This document shows positions 1 to 12,163 of a stretch of 64,000 nucleotides of DNA, piece after piece. The position numbers and the translations under genes are program-made. Where the stretch lies: contig JACEVL010000938.1 of NCBI GenBank assembly GCA_020284085.1, positions 381,001-445,000 on the forward strand. The letters are read 5' to 3'. Within the stretch, counting starts at the first letter, position 1. Each line of letters opens with the position of its first letter. The notes under the pieces are model-generated. The model was given only the letters and a program-made list of their open reading frames with translations. It was not told where the DNA came from and searched no databases. The stretch is from Aporrectodea caliginosa (taxonomy: Eukaryota > Annelida > Clitellata > Crassiclitellata > Lumbricidae).

Positions 1-295
1 GAACCTTCATATTTTTGCTTTATTTCCACACGCTTCGATCGTGAATAAGTACCCAATAAATGATGATGACCACCATAAAATCGCAGCCCCAAGGTTTACG
101 CATGTGTAAGACCCGCAAGGACCGCGGTTATAAACCCAATTTTTCACAGGATCACACACGCCAGATCGGGATAAAACAAAAGCAATTGAGGCAAACTTAT
201 CTCCCAAAACACTTAAAATTAACCAAATGGCCTGAACTTTCCTAAATTCAATTACCTAATTTAATTACTTATTAAATCGGAGGCTTCAAACAGCC

Positions 296-650
296 AACCG
301 ACAGTGGAACAGAGAGAAACGGACACAGACAAGTGGCAAAATGCAGACACAGACACAGACAGACAAAAGCTCTGTGTAGTGTGAAGAAATCACTCTTATA
401 TAGCACTACTTCAAGAAAATTCCCTAGCAGAATAGTTAAGATGTCGACATTTCTTAAACACAAGAAAGCTTGCCAGCTTCTGCTAAGACATACAGTACAG
501 CAAGGGTTCAAAATTGGGAGAAAGGCAGAAATTGACAGAAAAACAGACAGACAGACATGCAGGCAGTAATTTTTTAAGACACAGACATACAGACACACAG
601 AGACAGACATACAGACACACAGAGACAGAAAAGAAACATATAGAGACAAA
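296..650. repeat. Degenerate (ACAG)n / (ACACAG)n tracts
   Basis: Two CAGA-rich stretches (about 296-365 and 530-650) around a non-repetitive core. Apparent frames here are repeat translations. Confidence 0.8.
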
Positions 651-2238
651 TATACACAGCCAGCGCCAAGAAGAGTCCATTAATGGAGTCCTAATGATGA
701 TAGGTAATGGTTCTCAGAGATCCACAGTGACATGCAGATACATGCAGAGTGAACCAGGCAGATGCAGACATACTGAGACGGACAGATGATGGAGTCGTTA
801 GCAGGAACCTGTTTATCAGCGTAAGGCCTTTCCAATTGACAGCGGGAGACGCAGTGTTATCAGACGACGACCCACATAAGTCACCCTTTTCCAAGTGGGA
901 TCAATAATGATTGGATGACACGGCAGTCATCCATCCGTCCGGAAGATTAATGTGCCAGTCATGTCCAGATGATGGAAGAGATATTCATTTTCCAGATAAA
1001 AAGCCCAGATCTACTCCACTACCAGTGGGACACCGCCAGCAATCACACACACAGATTACCATAAACATACAGTGCTACCACGGTCAGTTGCATCTTAGTG
1101 GCCAAAAAGACGAGAAAACAGACGGGTAGTTTCTTAATCAAGCCCCAGGAGGCGGCCATAGGTATAAAGCGTTATCGACTTCATTTTCTTAGCCTTGGCC
1201 TACATATGAGGGAGCATGGTCAGTTCTCTCACTCAATCTTCCCACCAAGAGTGTGATTTGTGTAGGCCTACTAATTGTCTTGCAGACACTAATGTAGCTG
1301 CATAGCTATCCTATATCAGTTGTCTGGTAATAAAAAAAATCATTGTGGCTAGGCAGTACAGTGGCATTTTCCCAGGTGTCAGTAAACCCTCTTTTACACT
1401 ATTATGCGGTTTATGTCTGCAAACGTTCTAGCCATGCTAGTATCTGTTCATGGCAGATATTATTTTAAAGGGTGTATTAATCACTTCGTGTAATTACTAA
1501 ATTACAAAGAAAGATCCCATAAAATTCCAAATGACTAGAACAGTAAAACTGATTCCTTTTGTAAAAAATGCAAACTGTTTCACAATAATTTGCTTAATTT
1601 GACAATTAATATGTTAATCAGACATTGATGGGTCAATAAAATGGTTCATTAACTTGCTAAACTGAATTTACTTTGCGGTTTCTTGGAAGTTACAGTAATA
1701 GTCCTCCTCAGGGTATGATTTGTAGGCGAGAAACTGGGAAAATTATCACCTCCTCACTGAATCGGACTATGTCATCATTGAGTGTACATTTTCCTTATAT
1801 AGTATACATAACAAATTTGTCTGTAGCTCTTTCTTCTACTACTGGAGAAGATACATTTTCCCACACACATTCTTTACCCAGGGGTTCAGACTATTCCCAC
1901 TGAAATTACTTATCTCCTCATCTTATGTCTCTTGGTCTTTCATACACCAATTCAGACTTGAACCACTGAAGATAAATTTCCACTATACATATCATTTCTG
2001 TCCACATGTCTTTTCCCTCCACAGACCAGAGTTATTGTAACCTATCCTCCGCTCCACTCAAGGACAACCACAACAACACCATCTGTCCATTATTATTAAT
2101 TAATTAGTTAACTGGTAACTTCTGTAGCACCAGTGTATAATGCAAAAGGTGCCAACCAATGGTACACCAAACACAAGCAATGATCAGACAACATTCAGAA
2201 GGTCAGGACGTTGATCTGATCCTGCGTTTGCTTGACAC
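651..2238. other. No gene seen
   Basis: AT-rich unique sequence, apart from a SINE fragment at 1182-1262. In the discoidin-gene model this is intron downstream of exon 2444-2585. The following exon was sought and not found. Confidence 0.5.
1182..1262 (-). mobile_element. SINE family 2, 3' fragment
   Basis: TTTTCTTAGCCTTGGCCTACATATGAGGGAGCATGG and CTCAATCTTCCCACC are the inverted 3' part of family 2. Confidence 0.45.
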
Positions 2239-2387
2239 AAGATACCTGTTTTCTAGGTATACCTAGGGAACAGGGAAGAGATACCTGTTTCCTAGATAGC
2301 TGCAAAACAGGTATCTCATGAATCATACTTTGTTCCCCAGGTACCTGATTCAATGATTCAAGCATTAGATACTTGGGGAACAAAGTA
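2239..2387. repeat. Pair of hairpins, fold-back remnant
   Basis: GAGATACCTGTTT (2278-2290) pairs perfectly with AAACAGGTATCTC (2305-2317). TACTTTGTTCCCCAGGTA (2326-2343) pairs at 17 of 18 positions with 2370-2387. A third related AGATACCTGTTTTCTAGGTAT precedes them. It lies in the intron just downstream of the discoidin exon. Confidence 0.6.
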
Positions 2388-2443
2388 CTGAGTTATGCAG
2401 GTACGGGTATTTAAAAAACATTTTCCTGAGAAGACCATCTTAC

Positions 2444-2585
2444 CTGGCCATTGCCAAATCTGCCTTGCGTCTCCACCTGCGTTATGACCTTCAACTCCTG
2501 AAGGTCGATTTCGATCCATTCGTTGCTATCTCGTGTTATCGGTGCCTTGGGACACCACGCTCCACCGTTGCGTTCTGTACGTATC
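2444..2585 (-). CDS. DDR: Internal exon: discoidin (F5/8 type C) domain, probably of a discoidin domain receptor
   Basis: Read on the minus strand, this 142-bp exon starts after an acceptor ending CCATAG and stops at a CAG/GTAAGA donor. It supplies the last base of one codon and then 47 complete codons. The peptide contains GGAWCPK, then EWIEIDLQELKVIT, then VETQGRFGNGQ. The AWCP, the W-x-x-[IV]-D-L strand and the TQGR turn are hallmarks of the F5/8 type C fold. GAWCP followed by TQGRFG-x-GQ is typical of the N-terminal collagen-binding discoidin domain of discoidin domain receptors (receptor tyrosine kinases of the plasma membrane). The exon covers roughly the middle third of the domain. The next exon should begin near the family motif G-x-E-[YF] and lies outside or was not found. 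Upstream an in-frame ATG exists only in the intron, so this is internal. Other discoidin proteins (CASPR, neuropilin, carboxypeptidase X) fit less well. Domain call strong; receptor identity likely. Confidence 0.75.
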
Positions 2586-2654
2586 CTATGGTCAGACATA
2601 ACAATAGGCCTACATGATAAGACATAGAAAGCTAAGGTAAGTTACCTCTTGCTG

Positions 2655-3112
2655 AGGGGCCGGGGGCAACTGTTCAGAGTCCCGGCGACTTTTAGGGGCC
2701 CTGGCGGGCCCGCAATGAACTTGAGAAAAATATTATAAGCTTAAGCAAGTTTAGTTCAACGCTCAGTTATGAAGCACAGACTTGCAAGACAGACAGAAAT
2801 GGTCTTGCAACTCTTCCAATTGAATATGATCTGGCAAAATCATTGAACTACGAGGATATTATAGATGATTTTTTTGCTGCAGCTAATCGAGAAAAGCTGC
2901 TTTTGATTAGCATAAATTTGAAAATAAATTTTTTAAAATTAACAACTGAATAAAATCATAGTTGTATACATAAATATAATATCGTACGGTCATGCCCGCA
3001 CTTTTATTATTTCAATTGGTTTTTTTCTAAATTTTCTCATAAAGCCAAAAGATAGTTTAGAGGCCCATGACTGCTCTGCTTATAAGGCCTTGAATTTCTG
3101 TCGCTGCCCCTG
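2655..3112 (+). mobile_element. Decayed non-autonomous DNA element, copy 1
   Basis: It shares CCCGGCGACTTTTAGGGGCCC near the left, GAAAAATATTATAA in the middle, and CATGACTGCTCTGCTTATAAGGCC...GAATTTCTGTCGCTGCCCCTG at the right with 17961-18279. The right end, read inward, starts CAGGGGCAGCGAC, a hAT-style tip. The left tip is degraded and no target duplication is visible. Confidence 0.55.
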
Positions 3113-5334
3113 CAGTGTACATGTATGTATGTTATTACACATTTATTATGTACGCACATGAAAATCTAATTCCGCCCACCACTTTGCATACTAACTTGTA
3201 GGTTAACATATTTCCAAACCCTGACATGCTAATCACCTTATTTTACCCCCCATCCCAACTTCAAAACTTGGTTCCGTCTGCCACCGGGGGTGCCGCATAG
3301 TCTGCTTTCCGTGTATACCCTATCCACCGCACCCACTTACCTTTCCCCCTCCATCTGTAATTGGTATTTCCCAGAACATTTATGTACCGCCAATTTAGGA
3401 ACCTCTCTCGTCCAACTGGACAATATGGACAACGCTTACTGCAAGAAAATTAACAGACGGGAAGAACTTGACAAATTTAATAAGCAGAGGATCGAACGTG
3501 CAATTGAAGGCGAGCGATCGAAAGCAAAGGGCAGCAAAACACGAGAGTGACTTCCGCAAACATTTTGGTGCAAAATTTTAAAAATAAACGCACCAACTGA
3601 ACGCGTTAGTAACACAATTAGAAAAGATTCCATCATGTCAGAGAGAGATGATCGATGGGAGAGAGACGGTCGGACGTCCTCAAAACGGAAATGTCTCTAA
3701 AATGTAGCGTACTCCATACTCCGACTAGGACTACATAACCTCGCCATCCATCTTCCAAAAATCATCAAATGATGACATTCACTCTGAAATAACCTAAACA
3801 ATTTCCAAATTGTTTTCCTATCGAAGCCATCACGCGATCATTTCAGAAATTTCTTGACGTGGCCTGTATCCATAGAGACCTGCCAACTCGGGATCACACC
3901 TTCAAAGAATGCCGTAACTGATGGGGTGTGGTGCTACTTATTTTTAGCTGGCTGCTGTTTAAAGTCCCTCTTCCTCTCAGAATTTCAGATATCCCTCACC
4001 GGGAAGCATTCTACCCAGTCCATCTCGTCACCTGGCCCCTGCTATAGTATACTAATGTCCCAACCAAAACACTCACCTTGATTCTTACTTCAAAGTCAGT
4101 TCTTTGAAAACAGAGACAAAATATAAACACTAATCAGTTTCAAATTAGCACACATTTCTTCACTGGAGGATCACTGCCATTGCAAATCTGAACTGACCAT
4201 AGCTTATTTTTTTTACTCAAGCTCCCTATTAATCCCTATTATTTTTATATTCCCAATCATTCCTTAGTATTTGTAAGTGCTCTATTATTCCTTAGTATTT
4301 TTAAATGCCCTATTATTCCCTATTTTTAAATGCCATATTATACCCTATTGTTGTTACATGCTCTATTATTCCCTATTATTTTTTATTATTCCTATTCCTA
4401 TTATGTTTAAATGCCCTATTATTTCAACAAATACTCTTGAAAAACTATTACTTCACTCGCTAATGTACCGTAATTGAACAAAGCATATGTATAGCCACTT
4501 TCATGCACCTTCCAAAAGCACTGCAGATTAAATAACTGGCAGTGTTCAGTGAAAGCTTGACACCCTTAAGCCAAGACAGCCACTTATGAGTCTCAATTTG
4601 GCGCCATATAAATGTCCAGTTACAATAGATTACAGTGTCTCAACATGAGGTAAACTAACTCACAAAACATTCGGCCAACCAAAGATTTTGGTCAGAAACT
4701 TAGAAAAACCTTAAGCTTTCTATGAATTCATCCAACCTGTCAATCTTCTGCAACTGCTTCTAATAAGTATGCCATTGATCGGTAATGGATCAATTTATCA
4801 CGTGAAAGATTGATCACCCTAGTCTGGACTGCACCATGAACCATAAAAGTAATGTAATGAAATGGTGGCTCATGGGGTCTCCTGCAGCAGGGTCTCAAAG
4901 TGCACCGCTGAACTGCCATACATACTGTAAGGGACGTTATCAGATTTCAGTGGTATTGTTTGTCTCTTTGTGTAGATGCAGCTGAGCAAACATCTCTATA
5001 TAGATAATTCCTCAAGTAGTTCGCGGCTCTTCACACGCTCCGTGGTGTCAAATCTCTGGTCCGGGGACCACTGTTATTTTTTGTCCAATCGAGGAGAACG
5101 GCGTTACTGGTTTGCGTCCAATCAATAGTGTGGGTCTTGTAACAGTTCTGTCAGGCCAGGGTGACTGACTGGTAGTGTCGGCGTTTCAGATCTGCATCTA
5201 GGGTCGGCTGTTCTGGTGCATCCTAAGGTAAAATGGTCCAACTTGATGGACTGCTTGCTTCAACAGATGCCCAAATACCACATGTAGCTTCTACATCCAT
5301 CTACTGGAGTTAGGACTCTTAGGAGGCCTAAGCA

Positions 5335-5580
5335 CGGGAAAGTGACACTATGCACAACACAGCCAATCCAACCACCAAACTACCTACCAACCAACCTACC
5401 TAACTACTACTAACTAACCTATCTAAGCACCACCATACCTCCCTATTACCATACTTACCTATAAAATTACATACCCACCAATCCTACCTATCTTACCTAC
5501 ATATTTTACCAATCTAAATAGTTACCTACCTACCTCCATACCCTACAATCTAATTACCTACCTACCTGGATCTTACAAAA
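5335..5580. repeat. Degenerate (CTAC/CTAA)n
   Basis: Low-complexity CCTACCTAC-like sequence with decay. Confidence 0.75.
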
Positions 5581-6214
5581 AATGTGTCATAATAAACATC
5601 CTGTAACTACACTACAAAATTATACTTGCAAGACATCTGTTAGGTGGAATGGTCTCTTCCAGTGGCATCAGAGCCTTCTACCACATCAAAGTCATTTACC
5701 ACATCGGAATCTCATTTATAGGATTGTCTTTCAGTATCTTCTAACCACATTAATCAATGTGGAATGTCTAGGCCATGAGTCTATGTTAGCTTCATACTGG
5801 TCATCCTTTAGCCATTGAAGTGCGTTTTAATTATAATCATAATCAGCAATCAATAATTTCTATAGCACCACTGTGGGGGAAACACCTCAGAGGCACTTCT
5901 GACCCAAGAATGCAAAAACCACAATGAAAAAGAATGGCAAAGAGGCTGAGACATAGACCAGTAACTAGGCCACATTATTTTGAATTATACTGTAATCTCT
6001 ACGTCACATCAGATATATTTTATCTTCTACTACTTCTGTCTTGTAGGCATGTCCCAAACTGCTGATTCTGGCTTATTTCGGGCTATTTGTGGGGCAGGAT
6101 TGTCAGGTTCTCCGAGGAATCTTCCCACCTAACAGCAAATCAAATATAACTTACGTCCTAGAATTCTCTTTAACCTCCCAATCAATGATAAATGTAATTA
6201 TATACCACTCTCTG

Positions 6215-6345
6215 TTTAAAGCATATTAATTAATTGTCCTATAATTATAATTACTTGTATATTTGTTAGAATTTTTGTTTGACTGGCTAATTGGCTTTAA
6301 CCTGTTGCGTTTTGTCAACTGGATTATTTTGGGCTTCAGAATATT
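6215..6345 (+). mobile_element. SINE family 3, decayed 3' part
   Basis: TTTAACCTGTTGCGTTTTGTCAACTGGATTATTTTGGGC matches the end of 49462-49600. Confidence 0.4.
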
Positions 6346-6950
6346 GATGATATTTATGTACGGTCTTTTAAGCCACAGTGTCTGTTGTTAGCATACTTGT
6401 TTGAAGCAAGCAATGCCTTGGAGCGCCATATATCTTGCTTAAAAATCAACTCCCTGCACTTGTCCTTAAGACGTCGTCAGTGATAAACTGTCGTGCACTT
6501 GGGAAATCCAGGATGCGTGGCCACGTCATAGATAAACAGGGTTGACGGGCACAAACGAAGAAGGTCCGGTATGGTTATGGTAATCATTGGCGAAAGGGAT
6601 GCTCCCGTATTCAGAGGCTCCAACAACCCCACCTTCATTGCCAGGGAGCGTAGAAGATGAACTGTCTGGAGGGCAGAGTCAGTGACATCGTTAAGTATTC
6701 ACCCGGTAGCCATTAGAACAGTACAGCAGCTTCTCCATCTTCACAGAGTATACATAACGTTCTCAAGGGCATAATTGATTACCCTGCAGGCGTCGTGTAA
6801 ACATAGCGCAATTGTCATAAGTCTGTCCCACTTCTCCAAAGAAATGGAACAATCGAAGTGCCAGAATATCAAGGATGGTTGTAAATCGTATGGAATTTTG
6901 AGATCAACATGATGGTTATAGAATGGGGAGCATGAACGATATGGAGCGCG

Positions 6951-6998
6951 GTTAGGGTTAGGTTAGGCGTCGTGAGGGTCGGTTAGGGTTAGGGTTAG
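6951..6998 (+). repeat. Interstitial telomere-like repeat (TTAGGG)n
   Basis: GGTTAGGGTTAGGTTAGGCG, a spacer, then GGTTAGGGTTAGGGTTAG. Imperfect, about 6 units. Confidence 0.75.
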
Positions 6999-7490
6999 TG
7001 TCGTCCTTAGAAAACCTGGTACCGTCCGGCGTCCGCGCAGCATGCCCAAAGATACTGTATAATCCTTCAGGCCCCGATACTATAAGTTTGCCGGTTGTTG
7101 TCATCATCATCATCATCATCGTCATCATTTCTTCCTATAGGAATAGCTTCCTATTACAATAGTTACTGTCAACAAAGACACAATACGCAGTTAGACCACG
7201 AACGCTGAGAGTTCTGGAAAAGCCAGCGGAGAGGCTAGCGACGCCGAGTCGTCCACAACTCGAGGTAGACAATTCCTCCATCCAGGCCAGGCAAACGGAT
7301 TCTGGCACCAGGGCACTCGTTTCTTTCTGGCCAGAGGGGGTACATCTCAGCCAGAGGGGTGGTGCTACATCTCGCCTGGATGGATCGGTTCTTATCGGTA
7401 GCCTCGCAACACCTCCGGCGACGGGGAAAGTAATTATATGGTGGGGGATGCGGACAGGCAGGGACCAGCAATTATTCGGTACGATGGAAT

Positions 7491-7647
7491 CAGTGGCGGC
7501 GCCAGGGGCCTAGGGGTGCTTAGCCCCCTAACTGCGGCTCAGCCCCCAAAAAGTGGGAAATCACTGCAAATCACAGCGAGGAGGGGACAAAAGGGAAGGT
7601 TTTGAGCTTTAGCCCCCCCCCAACCTGAAATCCTGGCGCCGCCACTG
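7491..7647. mobile_element. 157-bp hAT-like MITE
   Basis: Perfect 16-bp terminal inverted repeats start CAGTGGCGGCGCCAGG. Perfect 8-bp duplications GATGGAAT flank it at 7483-7490 and 7648-7655. An 8-bp target site and CAGTGG tips are typical of hAT-superfamily non-autonomous elements. The interior is GC-rich with runs of C and no coding frame. The duplicated target contains an ATG that may be a host start codon (see 7649-7753). Confidence 0.9.
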
Positions 7648-7648
7648 G

Positions 7649-7753
7649 ATGGAATCGCCGCCTCCACAGTCCGAGATTTCTAATCCGGAGATCAACAATC
7701 AGTCAAATGGTCGTGATGATGATTGGCTGGCTAGCACTGGACGACGACGAAAG
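7649..7753 (+). CDS. Candidate first coding exon, 35 codons, unknown protein
   Basis: The ATG at 7649 opens 35 codons (start MESPPPQSEISNPEINNQSN, end TGRRRK) that stop at AAG/GTAAGTG, a strong donor at 7754. The peptide is polar, proline/serine/asparagine-rich with an acidic DDDW and a basic end, and suggests no family. The ATG lies in the right-hand target duplication of the inverted-repeat element at 7491-7647, so the insertion copied the start codon. In the empty-site arrangement the same frame is open from 7164, about 144 codons in all, which is longer than expected by chance although the region is GC-rich. If real, it is a gene on the plus strand, opposite to the discoidin gene. It could also be a fortuitous frame next to a chance donor. 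Confidence 0.3.
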
Positions 7754-8227
7754 GTAAGTGGGTGCGGTGCGGTGGAGAGGGTAACGGACGGCAGTAGACT
7801 GTGCGGCACCCCCGATGGCAGGCAGACCAATTGAAACAGACGTCTGACAGTGACAGAGTCCGTCCCATGGTCGATTACTTTGTCTTATAGGCTTATTGTC
7901 CGCTGGTAATTTGTTTTATTCCCGCCAAATCTGTGCTACGGACATCTGTGAGAAACCTATTTCTAGTTCATTACCGGAAAGTTTTATGTCTTCAAGAACC
8001 AGCGGACATTTATTATATACTACGCAAGTGTCTAGCTACGAAGAGCTAGATTTAGATCACGTGTAGCTAGACTTTGATCATGCGTCATGCAGTATGATTT
8101 GAATCACTCGTCATCCTGTGACTTTATGCACCAGTAACGGCATTAGTACCTGTTCAGGTCATATCACTAAGCCGAGCTACTTACTACTAGCAAACGTGCT
8201 GTGTATTTACTAACAAACCTTCATGTA

Positions 8228-8229
8228 AA

Positions 8230-8260
<31 letters not shown>

Positions 8261-8430
8261 AATAAATTTAAAAATAATAATAATAATAATAACGTGGTTG
8301 CCTGCCAGGGCACCATATCGACGTAGTCCGGCGCTGAGGAGCGGCCACCTCGACAACACTAAACCTTACTGGGTTTCAGCAATGACAATAATGAAGGCTA
8401 TATCAGCTCGGCAATAAATAAAATAAATAA

Positions 8431-8495
<65 letters not shown>

Positions 8496-8520
8496 TAATA
8501 ATAATAATTAATTATTATTA
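8228..8520. repeat. (AAT)n microsatellites, two tracts
   Basis: Tracts at 8228-8292 and 8412-8520, separated by unique sequence. Confidence 0.9.
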
Positions 8521-8619
8521 AATCTAAGCATAATAAATAGTAGGGTTTCTCCCTGTGGCAGTTAAGTATGTAACCAAGCATGCAATGCATATACTGTTTT
8601 GGCAAGTTAATGCAACTCA

Positions 8620-8830
8620 AGTCAAATGATTGACTGGTTGATTGGCTGGTTAATTGGCTTAGTTGATTGGTCAAGTTGTCAATTGACTCATCAGTTAGTT
8701 AACTGGATGGTTGACTGATAAATCAGTTTATTGATTGGCTTGACTGACTGGTTCATCAACTATAATTATTTAATTAGCTGACTAACTCATTCGTTGATTG
8801 CCTTATAAGTTGGCTGGTTGATAAAATTGT
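8620..8830. repeat. Degenerate TTGATTGGCTGG tandem repeat
   Basis: Words TTGACTGGTTGATTGGCTGGTTAATTGG recur with much divergence. Confidence 0.65.
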
Positions 8831-9025
8831 TAACTGCTGACTGAGAATAGCAGGCATATATACTGACCGAGCATTAGATGGGCCAACGCTGGCATTGTCA
8901 TAGGAGGAGCTGGCTGAGATGGCACTGTCTGCAATGGCACCAGACTGCATTCCAAGACTCTTGCGACAGTTGGCTGCAACAAAGCACCACAGACAACATT
9001 AGCATCTGTGTATGCATTAATAGGC

Positions 9026-9092
9026 ATGTATGTATGTATGTATGTATGTATGTATGTATGTATGTATGTATGTATGTATGTATGTGTACGTA
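9026..9092. repeat. (TATG)n microsatellite
   Basis: About 15 near-perfect tetranucleotide units. Confidence 0.9.
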
Positions 9093-9719
9093 TGTATTTG
9101 TGTATGCATGAATATGAATGCATGTACATTTATTACAGAGTGTGCAAATGTATTTGTGTATGTATGAATATGAACATTGTACGTATGTATGTATACATAT
9201 ATAATTATATATAATATAATATTATATATGTATGCATGTTTGCTTTAATGTAAGTATGCATGTACATATCTAAGTATATGCAATGCATATATGTGTACAC
9301 ATGCATGTATGACTACATAACTATGGAACGCTTATATAGTTACTCTTAAGCAAAAGCACTGAAACATGGCCCTTTATAAAGGCATTCTAAAAGAGGTTCG
9401 TTCATCTTAAGTTCATAATCACTGGAAAATGATATCATTAGCAGCTACAAAATCAGGTTGAAACAACATTCACACAGGACTGAAACTAATTACCCAGAGT
9501 GCAAAGCAATGAGCTAAAATGCTGAAAAGACGTGAAGCAGACAAAGAACTGAAGACGCCAATGACTAGTAATTAACCCAAAATAAAAAAACAAACTTGGA
9601 ATAACATCAATAATAATTAGATGAACATAAAGAAGAAATCTTGAAAGGATCTGAAATGAATGGATAATACCATTGGGCATACTAATTAATGATAAAGAAT
9701 GGCTGATGAAGATTACTTG

Positions 9720-9875
9720 CGATGATCACAATGATGGTGAAGGCAGTGTTAATTATGCTACAGATGATAATGATAAAAATGATCATAATAATGATGATGC
9801 TGAATGACGATGCTGTGATGATGACGACGACGATGATGATGATGATGACGACAATGATGATCTCAAAATTGACAA
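9720..9875. repeat. Degenerate (GAT)n
   Basis: ATGATGATGACGACGATGATG-type sequence. Confidence 0.85.
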
Positions 9876-10489
9876 CACTGATAAACATTCTACAGAATGA
9901 TGAAAATATAGCCATCACTGCATAACCTCATGTGCAACACCAAGACAATAGAACCAGTAAAACCCACTGCTCAGCCGAAAAGCTGTCAACTTCAAACAAG
10001 GGCAAACAGTTCTAATCAAGATCCTTATCTCTGACGCCCACAAAGGTCATCCAAGGACCTCTGGATAATAATATAAACTTACTTAATACATAGGAGCCAA
10101 TGGACCATCCCACAGTCTAGACGTAGGATCAGAAACCATACATCATAAATTAAGCAAAGCCACATATCAAGACAAGCTGTGGGCCTTCAAGGGCTGACAA
10201 CCCCTCGCCGCTAATGGCTTAGTCTTCACTCTGACCCCTGAATGCACATGCAGCTGGAAACCTCCCCACGACCCCATAGTCGCCGTGCAATGAAGCGTAA
10301 AGATGAAACAGTTGACGTCTAATTTAACCCTAATTTGTCATACCACCAAGCCCCAAAAGTCAACAAAGATCACCGATAAAAGCCAAGCAAACCCTGACGA
10401 CTAAATTCCAGCACAAAGATCTCCGTTGTTCAAGACAGCTGCAGAAAGAGGAAACCTTCTCCACCACCACCCACCACATGAACATTTTC

Positions 10490-10620
10490 ACATGCACACA
10501 CACAGACAACACAGACACACACAGAGAGACACACACAGAGAGACACACAGACACACACAGACACACACACACACACACAGACACACACACACACACACAG
10601 ACACACACATGCATCCACAT
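10490..10620. repeat. (CA)n / (CAGACA)n
   Basis: CA-rich with interspersed G. (AT)n follows at 10720-10750. Confidence 0.9.
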
Positions 10621-10718
10621 ACAGGCTCATAGGCCACACAAGAGACACTGTAAATCAATCCTTATCAATGAACTGTTGATGATTTGTAATCTGTAACTTT
10701 TGAACTCATGCACTGAAA

Positions 10719-10752
<34 letters not shown>

Positions 10753-10759
10753 GTATATT

Positions 10760-11977
10760 ATATACACAACAGGCAACAAACCACAATATAATAATATTAT
10801 AATAGTATTATATAAACATACATTTTACACCCACATACATATATATATATATATTCAAATATAAATGCAGGGCTACTATATGCAACAATGCTGTAGGAAC
10901 ATTTAAGGTGTTGTTATTTGGGTTCAACCATCTAAGCGTCTCATTGCAGCAGCAGCAGCAGCAGCAGCAGCCGCCGCCAAACTTGCAACTTAGGACACAC
11001 ACAAAGCGTCAAAGCCCCTGTAGGTGCCATTGAGTGAAACTAAACAGACACCACAGATGATATAGAATATGTTGTGGTTTGAATCTGTGACTTTCTGAAA
11101 ACACAGAATACTCAAATAACGAAACAACACAAAAATGTATGAAAACAGACACGCAAGGAATAAAGAAAAGAAAATGAATAGAAATATACAAAATACATAA
11201 ATAAATAAATTTAAAAAAATTAATGTTAGGAAAGTTAATTCTTTACAAATAAAATTACTACAAAGTACTAGATAACTATGTTGTGTGGACTACGAAACTG
11301 ATGACAACATTAACCAACTTCAATTTTGAAATTAAATGAAAACTTAGGAAATCTGCTGAAGCCCCAAAGCGAATCAGAAAAGTTAGCCAATAGCGGGTCT
11401 GCTAAAACTAGTTACTAGTGAGACATGAAAGAAGAAATGGAAACTAGAAACTTGTCTTACCCTGTGCTAAAGTCATTTCGTTAGCGTAGAAAAAGAAACA
11501 CAGCATGTAGTAAGAATTTGAATTTTATAATCTACCTTACTAAAGTAAGTATGTATGGATGTAAAGGCACAGAAACAGAAAACAAGTCTAATAAGTTGTT
11601 ACTTCAGATGACTAGAGAAAAACTATGGCTAACAACTCTGAGAAAATCTCGTCAATAAAACCCAGAACTGAACATATATTTCTAGAGTTTTTCAACACTT
11701 TTCTGAAACATGCATAGAAAAAATGCAATCGCAACTGTTAAAAACTTTTTAAACTCCAGTTTACATATTATATAAACTGATATAAGGAATCAAATCACGA
11801 AAGGATAACCGTGGCTTACAACAGACGCAGTCATTTCCCATTAGCTCATGCAGGATGAACTAGTCCAATGTAATTCTGAGTTTTTTCCAGGATAAGCATA
11901 TCAAATGAAATCTAAAAACTTCTGTGGCGCCATCATAAGGCATACAATAATACAGTACAATTGTATTTGATATTGCT
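10760..11977. other. No gene seen
   Basis: AT-rich unique sequence. Nothing beyond the CAG tract is recognisable. Confidence 0.5.
10947..10982. repeat. (CAG)n with CCG end
   Basis: Nine to ten CAG/GCA units, then CCGCCGCC. Confidence 0.9.
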
Positions 11978-12163
11978 CTCTTTCCAAAGTTCACAAATGC
12001 ACACACTACCATATGAGAAGACCACCGATGGTGCTGAGCAAGTGTGAGTGAAGGACTTGCTCAAGGTCTCCCCTACACAGTGACTGCCTCAGGGGAGGAG
12101 GTTCCAAACCGTACCCTCCGCGTTACAGGCCGAGCACTCTACCCAATCGGCCACCGTGCCCCA
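11978..12163 (-). mobile_element. tRNA-derived SINE, family 1
   Basis: On the minus strand it reads GGGGCACGGTGGCCGATTGGG (A-box region), GGTTTGGAACC (B-box region), then GACCTTGAGCAAGTCCTTCACTC and a tail around GCTCAGCACCATCGG. The same order is found at 23804, 46270, 48513 and in part at 20343. Confidence 0.6.

Larger units (their letters stand above)
3113..7140. other. No gene seen
   Basis: AT-rich sequence with a T-rich TTCCCTATTATT tract at 4200-4420 and a GC-richer part at 6450-6900. Short frames do not resemble proteins. Confidence 0.5.

Noticed and set aside
5030..5230. Possible DNA-element end with GGTCCGGGGACCACTG
   Set aside because: It resembles the hAT family's GGTCCGCGGACC segment only over a short palindrome. 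No matching end or duplication.
6490..6870. Minus-strand stretch with a long open frame around 6490-6707
   Set aside because: About 70 codons open but flanked by stops, with no splice borders and no motif. Within chance for this GC content.
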